The translations under genes were made by a program, and so were the position numbers. Shown one piece after another: positions 1-8,056 of a stretch of DNA of 64,000 nucleotides (its first letter is position 1; every line of letters begins with the position of its first letter). Under the pieces are notes generated by a model. It was not told the origin of the DNA, ran no database searches, and saw only the letters and a list, made by a program, of their open reading frames with translations. This DNA comes from Pseudorhodoplanes sinuspersici (GTDB lineage: Bacteria; Pseudomonadota; Alphaproteobacteria; Rhizobiales; Xanthobacteraceae), in contig NZ_CP021112.1 of NCBI RefSeq assembly GCF_002119765.1, positions 310,001-374,000 of the forward strand. Reading direction: 5' to 3'.

Positions 1-3
1 CTC

Positions 4-873
4 ATGACGGACGCTGCTTACTCGTCGATCTGGTCGGACCTGACACGTGCTTCCTTTGCTCAGGGTTATCTGGACGCAGATGGCATCAGAACGCGCTATC
101 TATCGTCTGGAACGCCGGACAAACCGCTGCTGCTGTTGCTGCACGGCACGGGCGGTCATGCCGAAGCCTATAGCCGCAATCTCGCCGCCCATGGCGAACA
201 GTTCTGGACGGTCGCACTCGATTTCGTCGGTCATGGATGGAGCGACAAGCCCGCCATTGATTACGAGATCAAGGACTACGCAGATCATGTGCTGAAGGTT
301 ATGAAAGTCTTGAAGCGCGACAAGGCGCACCTCTCTGGCGAGTCGCTGGGCGGATGGGTGGCGGCGCATATCGCCATTCATCATCCGCAGGCTGTCGACC
401 GCATGGTGCTGAACACCGCAGGCGGCTGGACTGCGCATCCGGAGGTCATGGAACGGATCAAACGGCTGTCCATGGAAGCGGTCAACGATCCAAGCCCTGA
501 GCGCATCCGCAGCCGCCTTGAATTCCTCATGCACGACAAGACCAAGGTCAATGACGACCTCGTCGAGACGCGCCGTGCGATTTACTCTCAACCCGGATTT
601 CGCGATACGATGGAGCGTATCCTTTGTCTGCAGGACATGACGATACGCAGGCGCAACATGTTCTCGGCCGAGCAGAGCCACGTGATCCGTGCCAGGACGC
701 TTGTGCTGTGGACATCGCATGACCCTACGGCAACGCCGGAGGAAGGCCAGAAGATCGCGGAGCTGATTCCCGGTGCGAGGTACGTGGTGATGAATGGATG
801 CGGTCACTGGCCGCAATTCGAGAACCACGATCTCTTCAACAGAATCCATCTTGAGTTTCTGACGGAACCTTAG
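4..873 (+). CDS. alpha/beta hydrolase, meta-cleavage product hydrolase type
   Basis: A 289-residue alpha/beta-hydrolase-fold enzyme. The oxyanion-hole motif LLHGTGG is near residue 46, the nucleophile elbow GESLGG near residue 113, and the catalytic His lies in GCGHWPQ near the C-terminus. Size and layout fit C-C bond hydrolases that cleave ring-fission products such as 2-hydroxymuconate semialdehyde, which is an inference from family. It is followed 85 bp downstream by a 2-keto-4-pentenoate hydratase-type gene, the next enzyme of such a pathway, which supports a role in aromatic-ring catabolism. The start is three bases into the window, so any upstream operon partners are not visible. Confidence 0.85.
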   Translation: MTDAAYSSIWSDLTRASFAQGYLDADGIRTRYLSSGTPDKPLLLLLHGTGGHAEAYSRNLAAHGEQFWTVALDFVGHGWSDKPAIDYEIKDYADHVLKVMKVLKRDKAHLSGESLGGWVAAHIAIHHPQAVDRMVLNTAGGWTAHPEVMERIKRLSMEAVNDPSPERIRSRLEFLMHDKTKVNDDLVETRRAIYSQPGFRDTMERILCLQDMTIRRRNMFSAEQSHVIRARTLVLWTSHDPTATPEEGQKIAELIPGARYVVMNGCGHWPQFENHDLFNRIHLEFLTEP

Positions 874-958
874 TTGCTCCTTGTCAACGTTAAGGTCAGG
901 CGCGGCGTAAGGGTGTGCCGCCCGCGACATATGCCATGATGGCTGGAAGATAGCGAAC

Positions 959-1747
959 ATGACAACGACCGAGACTATTACCCAGATTGCCGATGCCGTC
1001 TTTGAGGCCCGAAACAGCTTGAAGCAGATCAAGCCGCTACGCGAGACGTTCAGGGTCGATTCAATCGAGACGGCGCAGAAGGTCCAGGACTACAACACCA
1101 ACCGGTGGATCAAGCAGGGCCGGCACATGGTCGGGCGCAAGATCGGTCTGACCTCCAAAGCTGTGCAGGAACAGTTCGGAGTCAATGAGCCGGACTTCGG
1201 TATCCTGTGGGCCGATTATGCCTTCGAAGACCGTGCGACCGTGAGCATGCGCCGGCTGATGCAGCCGCGCATGGAAGCGGAAGTCGCGTTCGTGATGGAT
1301 CGAGCGATTGACAATCCGGATGCTACGCTTCCGGAACTGATTTCGGCCATTGCCTACGCGCTACCGGCCATCGAGATCGTGGACACCGCCATCGAGAACT
1401 GGAACATCAAGTTGTTCGACACGATTGCCGATAATGCTTCCGCAGGGGGATACGTTCTCGGGACCAGCCCGCGCAAGGTGACGGATGTCGATCTCAAACT
1501 TGGTGGGGTCGTGATGTCCCGGAACGCCCTGCCGGTTTCACTCGGTGTCGGCGCAGCGTGCCTCGGACATCCCTTCAACGCGACGTTATGGCTGGCCCGG
1601 AAGATGGCCTCGCTCGGTAGGCCTGTCGGAGCGGGCGATATCGTCTTGTCCGGCGCGCTCAGCCCGATGACGCCGGCTGCCGCGGGCGACGTCTATTCAG
1701 TCGAAATCCAAGGCTTCGTGCCCTTGCAGGTTGCATTCGCATGCTAA
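959..1747 (+). CDS. 2-keto-4-pentenoate hydratase family enzyme (MhpD/HpcG type)
   Basis: A 262-residue protein of the fumarylacetoacetate-hydrolase/hydratase superfamily. Recognisable blocks are GRKIGLTSKAVQEQFGV near residue 60, the acidic metal-binding stretch PRMEAEVAFVM near residue 103, an IEIVDTAIENW block near residue 138 and the C-terminal GDIVLSGALSPMTPA segment. These enzymes hydrate 2-hydroxypenta-2,4-dienoate-like products of meta-cleavage. The gene follows an alpha/beta hydrolase and precedes an SDR by 18 bp, so the three probably form one catabolic operon. The exact substrate cannot be read from sequence. Confidence 0.9.
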   Translation: MTTTETITQIADAVFEARNSLKQIKPLRETFRVDSIETAQKVQDYNTNRWIKQGRHMVGRKIGLTSKAVQEQFGVNEPDFGILWADYAFEDRATVSMRRLMQPRMEAEVAFVMDRAIDNPDATLPELISAIAYALPAIEIVDTAIENWNIKLFDTIADNASAGGYVLGTSPRKVTDVDLKLGGVVMSRNALPVSLGVGAACLGHPFNATLWLARKMASLGRPVGAGDIVLSGALSPMTPAAAGDVYSVEIQGFVPLQVAFAC

Positions 1748-1765
1748 CACCGGTCAGAACCGCCA

Positions 1766-2509
1766 ATGAACAAAATTGATCTCGAAGGACGCGTCGCCGT
1801 TATCACCGGAGGCGCGTCCGGCCTTGGTCTCGCGATAGCGGAGCGGATGGCGCAGTCGGGCGCGCAATGCATCATCTGGGACTACGATGCCGATGCGTTG
1901 AAGGCGCTCCCTAAACCACTTGAACGTGCGACGAGATACAAGGTCGATGTCAGCGATCTAAGCGCAGTCGAAGACGCTGCGCGGAAAACGCTCGAAAAGC
2001 ACCGGTCGATCGATATCCTGATCAACAACGCCGGGATTACAGGCGCAACCGCCAAGGTCTGGGACTATCCCGTGGACGAATGGGCGCGCGTCTTTGCGAT
2101 CAACGTCAATGGCACATTCTATTGCTCACGGACTATCATTCCGCACATGCGAAAGGATGGATACGGCCGCGTGGTCAATATCGCCTCCGTCGCCGGAAAG
2201 GACGGCAATCCGAATGCGTCAGGCTATAGCGCAAGCAAGGCCGCCATTATCGCGCTGACGAAATCGCTTGGAAAAGAGCTTGCCGACACCGACATTCGGG
2301 TTAACTGCATTACCCCAGCAGCGGTCAGGACTCCGCTCTTCGCTCAGTTGCCTCAGCAGCACATTGACTTCATGCTGTCAAAAATTCCGCTTGGGCGGTT
2401 TGGTCTTCCAGAAGAGATTGCCTCTTTGGTCGCATGGCTGAGCTCGGCGGAATGCTCGTTCAGTACCGGCGCCGTGTTCGATCTTTCCGGGGGACGTTCA
2501 ACTTACTAG
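1766..2509 (+). CDS. short-chain dehydrogenase/reductase, FabG-like
   Basis: A 247-residue classical SDR. It shows the Rossmann motif TGGASGLG near residue 14, the NNAG motif near residue 89, the catalytic Ser in NIASVAGKDG and the YSASK catalytic pair near residue 153. It ends with FDLSGGRSTY, matching the usual DLSGG(R)(A/S)TY ending of this family, so it is full length. It follows the hydratase by 18 bp and is probably the last gene of that catabolic operon. It likely oxidises or reduces an alcohol/ketone intermediate with NAD(P). No IS or repeat interrupts it, although the decayed region starts about 400 bp downstream. Confidence 0.92.
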   Translation: MNKIDLEGRVAVITGGASGLGLAIAERMAQSGAQCIIWDYDADALKALPKPLERATRYKVDVSDLSAVEDAARKTLEKHRSIDILINNAGITGATAKVWDYPVDEWARVFAINVNGTFYCSRTIIPHMRKDGYGRVVNIASVAGKDGNPNASGYSASKAAIIALTKSLGKELADTDIRVNCITPAAVRTPLFAQLPQQHIDFMLSKIPLGRFGLPEEIASLVAWLSSAECSFSTGAVFDLSGGRSTY

Positions 2510-2898
2510 TTCCAACTGCCCGAAAAGGCCGTCGCAATTCGACTATTATCCGCACGCTACTAGGCCTGCCCGTCTCTAAAACTCCAAACAGATTATGGTT
2601 TGAGAGAACACCCGCCTAGGTGCAGGATTCGAAAAGTAACCCTGCCCCAATCGGCGGCGACCGGAGCTCCTTTTTCGCGGCGCGCTGTCTTCGCTACCGA
2701 ATGTCTGCTGCTGGTGCAAAGCGGAAATATCGGACACTCGGGTCCTTCCCTGGCCCCTCCCCTTGCGACTGCGCGGCAGCCCGAGATTTCGCCAGCGGAG
2801 GTTTGGCAAAAGTGAGTTGACACGGTTGACAGGTTGACAGCGAACAACCGCTTTTGGTCCGAGGCAATCCACGTAGCGGAGAGCTTCTCTAGAGCGGT
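2510..2898. other. intergenic stretch without a supportable gene
   Basis: About 390 bases between the SDR and the IS630 relic. Open frames on both strands here look like random GC-rich frames with no family resemblance. The one visible structure is TTGACA written three times at 2817-2822, 2826-2831 and 2834-2839. No clear -10 element is correctly placed behind any copy. Confidence 0.5.
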
Positions 2899-3119
2899 TC
2901 ACGGTTTGATAGTAGCATATCCTGCATTTGCGAAGTAGTTGTCATCGTTTGGCCGATCGTTGCGAGGAGTTCGCCAACGTGACGCCAGACATCCTTGATG
3001 GTGCGCTTCTGGTCTGCGCGCATCCCGTGCGTGATCTTGGCAAAGGTCTGCTCCATCGGATTGAGATCTGGTGAGTAAGACGGCAGATACCAGAGCCTGG
3101 CTCCGGCGGCCTTGATCAT
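2899..3119 (-). mobile_element. IS630-family transposase, C-terminal relic
   Basis: Only the last third of an IS630-type DDE transposase remains. On the minus strand it reads AGARLWYLPSYSPDLNPMEQ, the conserved block holding the final catalytic Glu of this family, followed by FAKITHGMR. Near 2960 a shift of frame is needed to recover the family ending NYFANAGYATIKP, whose stop lies at 2899-2901. The N-terminal part is missing: upstream of about 3120 the similarity stops. The element is dead and marks one edge of a patchwork of IS fragments. Confidence 0.85.
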
Positions 3120-3315
3120 CTATGGACGGCTCTCCCGTTGCAAGTCGACTTTGAACTGATCCGCCTGGCCCGTTGCAAACATCTATCCGGCATCACCCGA
3201 TAGATCGGGGCGCCCAAATGGGGAACCCTCTCACACCAGCCTCTACAAGTGGTAGGCCTCAAAGGCCTCGATGCGTCTCATTTTTCCGTCGTCTCGCAAA
3301 CTTTGGGGTAGGCCT

Positions 3316-3540
3316 TCAGAATACGGCGCGGTACGGCTCTCCCGTTCGAAGCACGGCCCAGATAATCCGTGCGTTCTTGTTGGCAACCGCAACCGTTGCG
3401 CGGTTGAACCCGCGCCGTTGCCGAAGCTGATTGACCCACTGATTGTTATGATCGGTCTTGTTAGGAGCCGTCCGCACGACCGCTCTGGCGCCATGGACGA
3501 GCAGGCTGCGCAAGTGCGTATTCCCGCGCTTTGATATGCC
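3316..3540 (-). mobile_element. IS110-family transposase, C-terminal relic
   Basis: The minus strand encodes GISKRGNTHLRSLLVHGARA followed by QRRGFNRATVAVANKNARII and WAVLRTGEPY. This is the characteristic C-terminal transposase_20 block of IS110/IS116/IS902 elements. The N-terminal DEDD domain is absent. The frame continues upstream into unrelated sequence up to 4161 as an accidental open frame and should not be annotated as one protein. A 14-base direct repeat (ACGGCTCTCCCGTT) occurs at 3126-3139 and again inside this relic at 3333-3346, possibly a recombination scar. Confidence 0.85.
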
Positions 3541-3599
3541 CGCGTTCGTGTCGGCGAGCGACACGCCGGGCATCACCGGCGGACGTCCGGGCTCACCCG

Positions 3600-4209
3600 T
3601 GGCGCTGATGATGCCGCTGATGATGCCGCTGATGACGCCGGCGGAAGTGGCGAGCTTCGGGACGTTCTGCGTCTCGCCGATGTGCCGGCTATGGACGTGC
3701 CGTCCTGGCGTCTGGTCGATCGGCGGGCTGGTTGACAGGCCGCTCGAGCTGACGCTGGCGGACATTGAATCCATGCCTAGGACGGAACTGGTCGCCGTCC
3801 ACGAGTGTGCAGGCCACCCGTTCAAACCTAGGACCCCTGTCCGTCGGGTTGCCAATGTCCGATGGGCGGGAGTGCGGCTGAATCTAGTTCTTCTGGCCGC
3901 GGGCATCGGTCCGCGCGGCGGTTCGTCTGGGCCCGCTGCGCCGATGGTGGGATCTATGCGCCGACCGCGACGCACTGCCAAACCTATGTGAAAGACCTGC
4001 CGTTGGCCAAAGCGATAGCCGATGAGGTCTTGCTGGCGTTCGAGCTCAACGGGCAACCGCTGCGCGAAGCCCATGGCGCACCTCTCAGGCTGGTCGTGCC
4101 TGGCTATTACGCCACGAACTCGGTCAAGTGGTTCACTGAGATTCGCCTGGAGCAGGCACACTCAGAGAGCTACTTCCCAAGACGCTCTACGACGATCGCG
4201 TTGATGTAA
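3600..4209 (+). pseudogene. sulfite-oxidase-like molybdopterin oxidoreductase relic
   Basis: Pieces of an oxidoreductase molybdopterin-binding protein are spread over shifted plus-strand frames. They include VPAMDVPSWRL near 3680, SIGGLVDRPLELTLADIESM near 3718, VAVHECAGHPFK near 3795, and then in another frame KDLPLAKAIADEVLLAFELN near 3990 with REAHGAPLRLVVPGYY and SVKWFTEI. That is the order found in sulfite oxidase/SorA-type proteins, but at least two frame changes and a missing N-terminus make it nonfunctional. A 12-base tandem repeat (GCTGATGATGCC-like) lies near 3603-3640 where the relic begins. Confidence 0.75.
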
Positions 4210-4371
4210 ACGGCGTCGAGAGCCTGGTTCCGTGTGGTCCACGTCACCAAACACGATTGTTGTCGAGCCAAATGACGGCGCACTGCTTCCACGCGGGCCT
4301 CAGCGCATTTGGGGATGGCCTGGGGTCCTCATGAGGTGCGCAGGATCGAAATCAGCCCCGACGGGGCCCGA

Positions 4372-4749
4372 TAGATCATAGTGATGGGCGACGTGCCGAT
4401 CTCGGGTAAACCCGCGCCGCGTCGCGCGCGACAACAGCGAGAACCAGGCGACCTGTTCCGAGTTGCCGTAATTCCTGGCAGCGATTTCGAGAAAGTCGAA
4501 TAGCGTACCCTCTTCGACAGCCAGCAAGCCATCCATGTAGGCTTCGCCAATCGACAGCTCGGGATTCAGGGCAAGCAAGTAGTCAAGATGCCGAGCGCCG
4601 AGGCAGATTGTACAGTAGGGTCGCTTACCATCGCCATATTCATGAATCCGGCCCGCGCAGGCGCAGGCTACCGGCATGAACGATTGACTTGAGGACCGCG
4701 GGAAACAGCAAGCGGCAGCCCTCCCACTCCCGTCTGGATTGGAAATCAA
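4372..4749 (-). pseudogene. cyclopropane-fatty-acyl-phospholipid synthase, N-terminal relic
   Basis: The minus-strand frame contains ALNPELSIGEAYMDGLLAVE, then EGTLFDFLEIAARNYGN, then RHVAHHYDLSG. These are in the correct order for the N-terminal part of CFA synthases, in which the AHHYD motif precedes the SAM-binding methyltransferase domain. After DLSG the similarity ends abruptly and the catalytic domain is absent, so no enzyme can be made. The residues before ALNPEL also read poorly, suggesting further decay. CFA synthases methylate unsaturated membrane phospholipids. A decayed desaturase lies 2 kb away. Confidence 0.75.
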
Positions 4750-5100
4750 TGGCCGCGTCTAACGTGACCGAGAACGGAGCTAATTTCGCAAATTTTCAAC
4801 TTCCAAGAACTAGAACTGAAACGATTTTCGTCGGAATCTTAATCATGTCACGGCGTGCGGCCGTGAACGCAGTGTTAGCCAAACCGGCAAATGGCGTGCC
4901 TACTGTCTGCAGCGTTTCAGGTCCTATGACGTGGCCTCGGGGACCTATCTCGGCTTCGACGGCTTGCGCCATCCTTGCCACTGACGATCAAGGGCACAAG
5001 TCTTAGTGGGTTTGCCTTGGGTCAGTTGACAGCAGGAAATGATTGGAGTCTTTCTCCGCGCAATCTGCGTCTACTGCCTTGGGACTTGACCCAACATTGA
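4750..5100. other. intergenic stretch without a supportable gene
   Basis: No open frame on either strand here shows family features or a convincing ribosome-binding site. The DNA is less GC-rich than its surroundings around 4780-4860. The last bases, before 5112, should carry the promoter of the CsbD gene, but no unambiguous -35/-10 or GGAAC-N16-CGTT element was found by eye. Confidence 0.4.
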
Positions 5101-5111
5101 CGGAGGAAATC

Positions 5112-5273
5112 ATGGATAAGGACCGAACGGCCGGGTCGGCGAAGCAGGTCAAAGGCGCTCTCAAGCAGGCGGTCGGCAAGGTAGTCGGTGATGCTAAGCT
5201 AGAGTCGGAGGGACAGGCGGGCAAGGTCCAGGACTCCATCGGCGGGCTCAAGGACACGCTCAAAGGGAAATAG
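5112..5273 (+). CDS. CsbD family stress protein
   Basis: A 53-residue protein, MDKDRTAGSAKQVKG at the start and GGLKDTLKGK at the end, matching the small, Lys/Gly/Ala-rich CsbD family. Members are induced by general stress in many bacteria; their molecular function is unknown. The start at 5112 is chosen because GGAGG sits 5 bases upstream, while the open frame extends back to 5043 without a ribosome-binding site. It is intact although both sides are decayed genes, which suggests selection keeps it. Confidence 0.9.
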   Translation: MDKDRTAGSAKQVKGALKQAVGKVVGDAKLESEGQAGKVQDSIGGLKDTLKGK

Positions 5274-5469
5274 GAGGCACCGCTGATTGCGGTCTGATCA
5301 AGCAGCTTGTTCCATAGGCCATTTCGTATCTTTCGGCACGTGCAGCAAGTACGGCTGAATGCCCTACCTTGAGCAATATGGATCAGATTCCGCTTCGTTC
5401 GGCTGGTAAGCTTGATCATCGCAGTGCCTTCAATGTTGAAGGCGCGCGCACGCTGTAATCGGAGCGCCA

Positions 5470-5544
5470 ATGAACATTTTCTACATTATCGGCGTCGTGG
5501 TCGTGATTGTCCTCATTGCGGGCTTCTTGGGACTACGCGTTTGA
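5470..5544 (+). CDS. 24-residue hydrophobic micro-protein
   Basis: A very short frame starting MNIFYIIGVVVVIVLIAGFL and ending GLRV, essentially a single transmembrane helix with a short positively charged tail. GGAGCG lies 4 bases before the ATG. Similar one-helix micro-proteins (for example the 30-residue one at 7343) are scattered in this stress-gene neighbourhood. Its function is unknown. The case rests on the start signal, the non-random hydrophobic pattern and the stop right after a basic residue. It is too short for normal gene callers. Confidence 0.5.
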   Translation: MNIFYIIGVVVVIVLIAGFLGLRV

Positions 5545-5862
5545 ACGAGCAGTTCGAAAGCGACTTCGGACATGATCTCCCCGTGCTGCTGATGCCACCA
5601 GGCAGCACGAGAACGAACGACCGGTGACCGATCCTGTATTGCCGGATGGCGACAGGCCTTGATCCCGTACTAAGACAACCGTCCGTTCGAAATTACTAAC
5701 ATTGCAGCCGCGCCGCTGAGCCCTCTCTTCTTGATGTTTGCTTGTCAGCACCGGGTGCGAAGGGGCACGGGGCAACCGGATCAATATCCGAGACATTCGG
5801 CAAGAGGCTGGAACGTTAAGGCCTAGCAGAGAGTTGAACATTCGGGGTGACTGAAGCACAAA
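5545..5862. other. intergenic stretch without a supportable gene
   Basis: About 320 bases with no frame that resembles a protein family. The minus-strand frame 5533-5859 is basic and Ser/Arg-rich in the way out-of-frame GC-rich DNA usually is. No hairpin terminator or clear promoter was seen. Confidence 0.4.
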
Positions 5863-6063
5863 ATGAAAATCGCGCCGATCGCGCCCCTCGTCGAAAGCGT
5901 ACCTCCACGCCTCTATGGCGGAACCGAGCGCATCGTTTCCTACCTGACCTTGGAACTGGTAGCGCTAGGCCACGACATGACACTGTTCGCGACCGGCGAC
6001 TCGATCACCGCGGCGACGCTCGCGTCCTGCGTGCCCAAGTCGCTGCGGCTCGACGCCGGTCCG
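5863..6063 (+). pseudogene. glycosyltransferase family 4-type protein, N-terminal relic
   Basis: The frame begins MKIAPIAPLVESVPPRLYGG followed by TERIVSYLTLELVALGHDMT and LFATGDSITAATL. This is the N-terminal Rossmann half of a group-1 glycosyltransferase with its PPxxYGGTE(R) nucleotide/acceptor-loop motif. After SLRLDAG near 6060 the similarity stops and the C-terminal nucleotide-sugar domain is missing. The open frame then runs by chance into a separate small gene with its own ribosome-binding site at 6097, so the 148-residue frame is a fusion by deletion and not a real protein. Confidence 0.8.
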
Positions 6064-6096
6064 GCAACTTCAATGAGGAACAAGGAGAATTCGCGT

Positions 6097-6309
6097 ATGA
6101 CGACCATCAATATGCCGAAGAGTACCAGCCCGAAAGCCGTTCCTTCCAAGGATCAAGGCCACCCAACTGAGAGGCGGTTCAGGCTTCAAGTCGATCGACA
6201 AACAAAAGCATCGTACTCAACGCTTGTCGACGCCGAGAAAGCCGCGGCTTCGATCAAGGCGGCGCACCCAATCGTCAAAGTAGCCATCTATGATGCCGAA
6301 GAGAGCTAA
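6097..6309 (+). CDS. small conserved-type protein of unknown function
   Basis: A 70-residue protein with a disordered N-terminus rich in Ser/Pro/Lys and a C-terminal half (RRFRLQVDRQTKASYSTLVD, then AEKAAASIKAAHPIVKVAIY) that looks like a small alpha/beta fold. The start is set by AAGGAG 8 bases before ATG 6097. It is in frame with the truncated glycosyltransferase upstream, so translation could read through into it, but its own signal makes independent translation more likely. I recognise the pattern from rhizobial hypothetical proteins but know no function. Confidence 0.6.
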   Translation: MTTINMPKSTSPKAVPSKDQGHPTERRFRLQVDRQTKASYSTLVDAEKAAASIKAAHPIVKVAIYDAEES

Positions 6310-6398
6310 AAAGTCGTGCTCGGCGTCTAGGAATGCGGGAGCATCTTCGATGCCGGGTCGGCGGCGCAATCTTGATGTTGACCTGAAATTTTCGCACG

Positions 6399-7166
6399 TT
6401 GCTGAGTTATTTTATACAGATCGCCGTTCTGCAAGCGAGGCATCGTCTCGTGAACGACTGGGTCGGACGAGTCATCGGCGTACTGACATTGACGCCGCAC
6501 GATTTCTGGCGGCGCGCCCACGCTTGCACCATGCAGGCTCGGGCAATCTCGATCGGCGTGGAATCGGCGACATCGATACACTGACCGTGCGCGAGTTCCT
6601 GGCGCTGCCCAAGACGTTGGCTCTTATACCGCTTGTACCGGCATCCGATCGTTATGTTCGGCGTTGGGCCGGCGTATCTGTTTATCTTTCGGCATCGGCT
6701 GCCGATGGGACTGATGCGCAGTGGCTGGCAGCCGTGGCTAAGCGCGATGGCGACGAATCTTGCAATCGCGGTCCTGGTTGCAGCGCTGATCTGGCTGGCT
6801 GGCGTTGGTCCATTCCTGCTTGTGCAGTTGCCGATCACGCTTATCTCCGCCTCGATTGGTATGTCCAGCGCCAGTTCGAGGATACATTCTGGCCCATGAC
6901 GAGGGTTGGAATTTTCACGAAGCCGGGCTGCACGGCAGCTCGCTGACCTGCCAATCGTCCTGCGCTGGTTTACCGCCAATATCGGCGTGCACCACGTCTA
7001 TCACTTGTGCAGCCGGATTCCCTATTATCGGCTGCCACAGGTGTTGCGGGATCATCCGCAGCTTGCTGCCGTCGGGCGGCTGACACTGTTCCAGGGCCTT
7101 CGCTGTGTCCGCAAGGTTCTTTGGGATGAGGGCCGGCACAAGCTTGTCTCGTTTCGCGAGATGGCA
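6399..7166 (+). pseudogene. fatty acid desaturase relic with multiple frameshifts
   Basis: Consecutive plus-strand pieces in changing frames line up with a DesA-type membrane desaturase. They are VNDWVGRVIGVLTLTPHDFW near 6450, GNLDRRGIGDIDTLTVREFL near 6540, YRHPIVMFGVGPAYLF near 6640, MRSGWQPWLSAMATNLAIAV near 6710, HDEGWNFHEAGLHGSS near 6895, and ANIGVHHVYHLCSRIPYYRL near 6975. The third histidine box (HHVYH) survives, but the second is destroyed (RRAHAC followed by frame loss) and the N-terminus with box one is absent. At least four frame changes make this a clear pseudogene. Confidence 0.85.
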
Positions 7167-7342
7167 TCTGTCTCCTCGCCGCATCGCGCTTTGATTTCTG
7201 GTGAATCGTGCGGTTGGGGAGCCGTGACTCGCCCGTGCGCTGAGCGATGGAACGAAGAGGTGTGCCGAACGTTGGTTAAGGTTGGAGTGCATCACACGGC
7301 GCAGGAAATGCGTAAAGGCAATGCCACAAGGACATAATTATC

Positions 7343-7435
7343 ATGGATATCACCACTCTTCTCATCATTGTAGTTGTCCTTCTGCTACTTGGCGGCGGCG
7401 GTTGGTACGGCCGTGGACGCTGGTTCGGCAGGTGA
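7343..7435 (+). CDS. 30-residue membrane micro-protein
   Basis: A frame of 30 codons: MDITTLLIIVVVLLLLGGGG, then WYGRGRWFGR. It is a single hydrophobic helix followed by a Gly/Trp/Arg-rich basic end. This layout is shared with the DUF3309-like micro-proteins of rhizobia. AAGGACAT lies 5-12 bases before the ATG. It starts about 180 bases after the end of the desaturase relic and may be expressed with the PRC-barrel gene that follows. Function unknown; the hydrophobic pattern and basic tail support a real inner-membrane peptide. Confidence 0.55.
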   Translation: MDITTLLIIVVVLLLLGGGGWYGRGRWFGR

Positions 7436-7571
7436 TTTCAAGCTCCGCGAATGCAGGGTTAATGACCCAATAGCTCAATACGTTGGAGACTTCACCAGCG
7501 ATCGAAGGATCGCGAGACTTTGCGAAGCACTGTTGCCTCGCGCCTCATTACATAGTTCCCAGGAGGGGATC

Positions 7572-8003
7572 ATGACGGAAATTATAACCAACAACACCCT
7601 AGATACCGATTCTCGGAAAATCCGTTCGGATCATGAAAACCCACCGACGACGCCGATCGCAGGTATCGACGATGCCGCCTTGGCCGGGAGCGCGAGGGCC
7701 AGCAAGTTGATCGGCAGCGATGTCTACAAGGGCGACGCGACCATAGGCCAAATCAAAGATGTTTTGGTTGAGCTTGATCACGCCACGTCGACAGCATTTA
7801 TCCTTTCCCTTGGTGGCTTCCTTGGGATCGGGCGGAAACTGGTTGCCGTGCCGGTTAATCAAATCAAGGTTGGCAGCGAGGGGAGGATCATGACTGACCT
7901 TACAGAAGCACAACTTGCCAATGCGCCCGCCTTCGACTTTGGAGCGGTTGATCAGCATTTCCCGGAGGACGCGACCATCCGCGCCGTTTCGCACACCGGT
8001 TAG
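7572..8003 (+). CDS. PRC-barrel domain protein
   Basis: A 143-residue protein. After a Thr/Asn/Asp-rich N-terminus the PRC-barrel fold begins near residue 44 with SKLIGSDVYKGDATIGQIKD, continues through VLVELDHATSTAFILSLGGF and the IGRKLVAVPVNQIKV strand, and ends in an acidic tail. PRC-barrel proteins of this size are common, often stress-induced, in Rhizobiales; no enzyme activity is known. The start at 7572 is fixed by AGGAGGGG 3-10 bases upstream; the open frame reaches back to 7374 but that part is unsupported. It lies near the CsbD gene, suggesting a stress context. Confidence 0.88.
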   Translation: MTEIITNNTLDTDSRKIRSDHENPPTTPIAGIDDAALAGSARASKLIGSDVYKGDATIGQIKDVLVELDHATSTAFILSLGGFLGIGRKLVAVPVNQIKVGSEGRIMTDLTEAQLANAPAFDFGAVDQHFPEDATIRAVSHTG

Positions 8004-8056
8004 GGACGTGTTTTGCGCTGGCTGAATTTGCACTGAAACCTGTCGATAGTACCGCA

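Noticed and set aside
100-1032. 310-residue minus-strand frame
   Set aside because: Antisense to the alpha/beta hydrolase, whose catalytic motifs are intact.
2618-2640. possible tRNA 3' end / attachment site (minus strand TTCGAATCCTGCACC)
   Set aside because: The T-arm stem does not pair and no acceptor, D or anticodon arm can be drawn upstream, so it is probably a chance match.
3316-4161. 281-residue minus-strand frame as a single protein
   Set aside because: Only its last ~75 residues match IS110 transposase. The rest lies antisense to the molybdoenzyme relic and is not protein-like.
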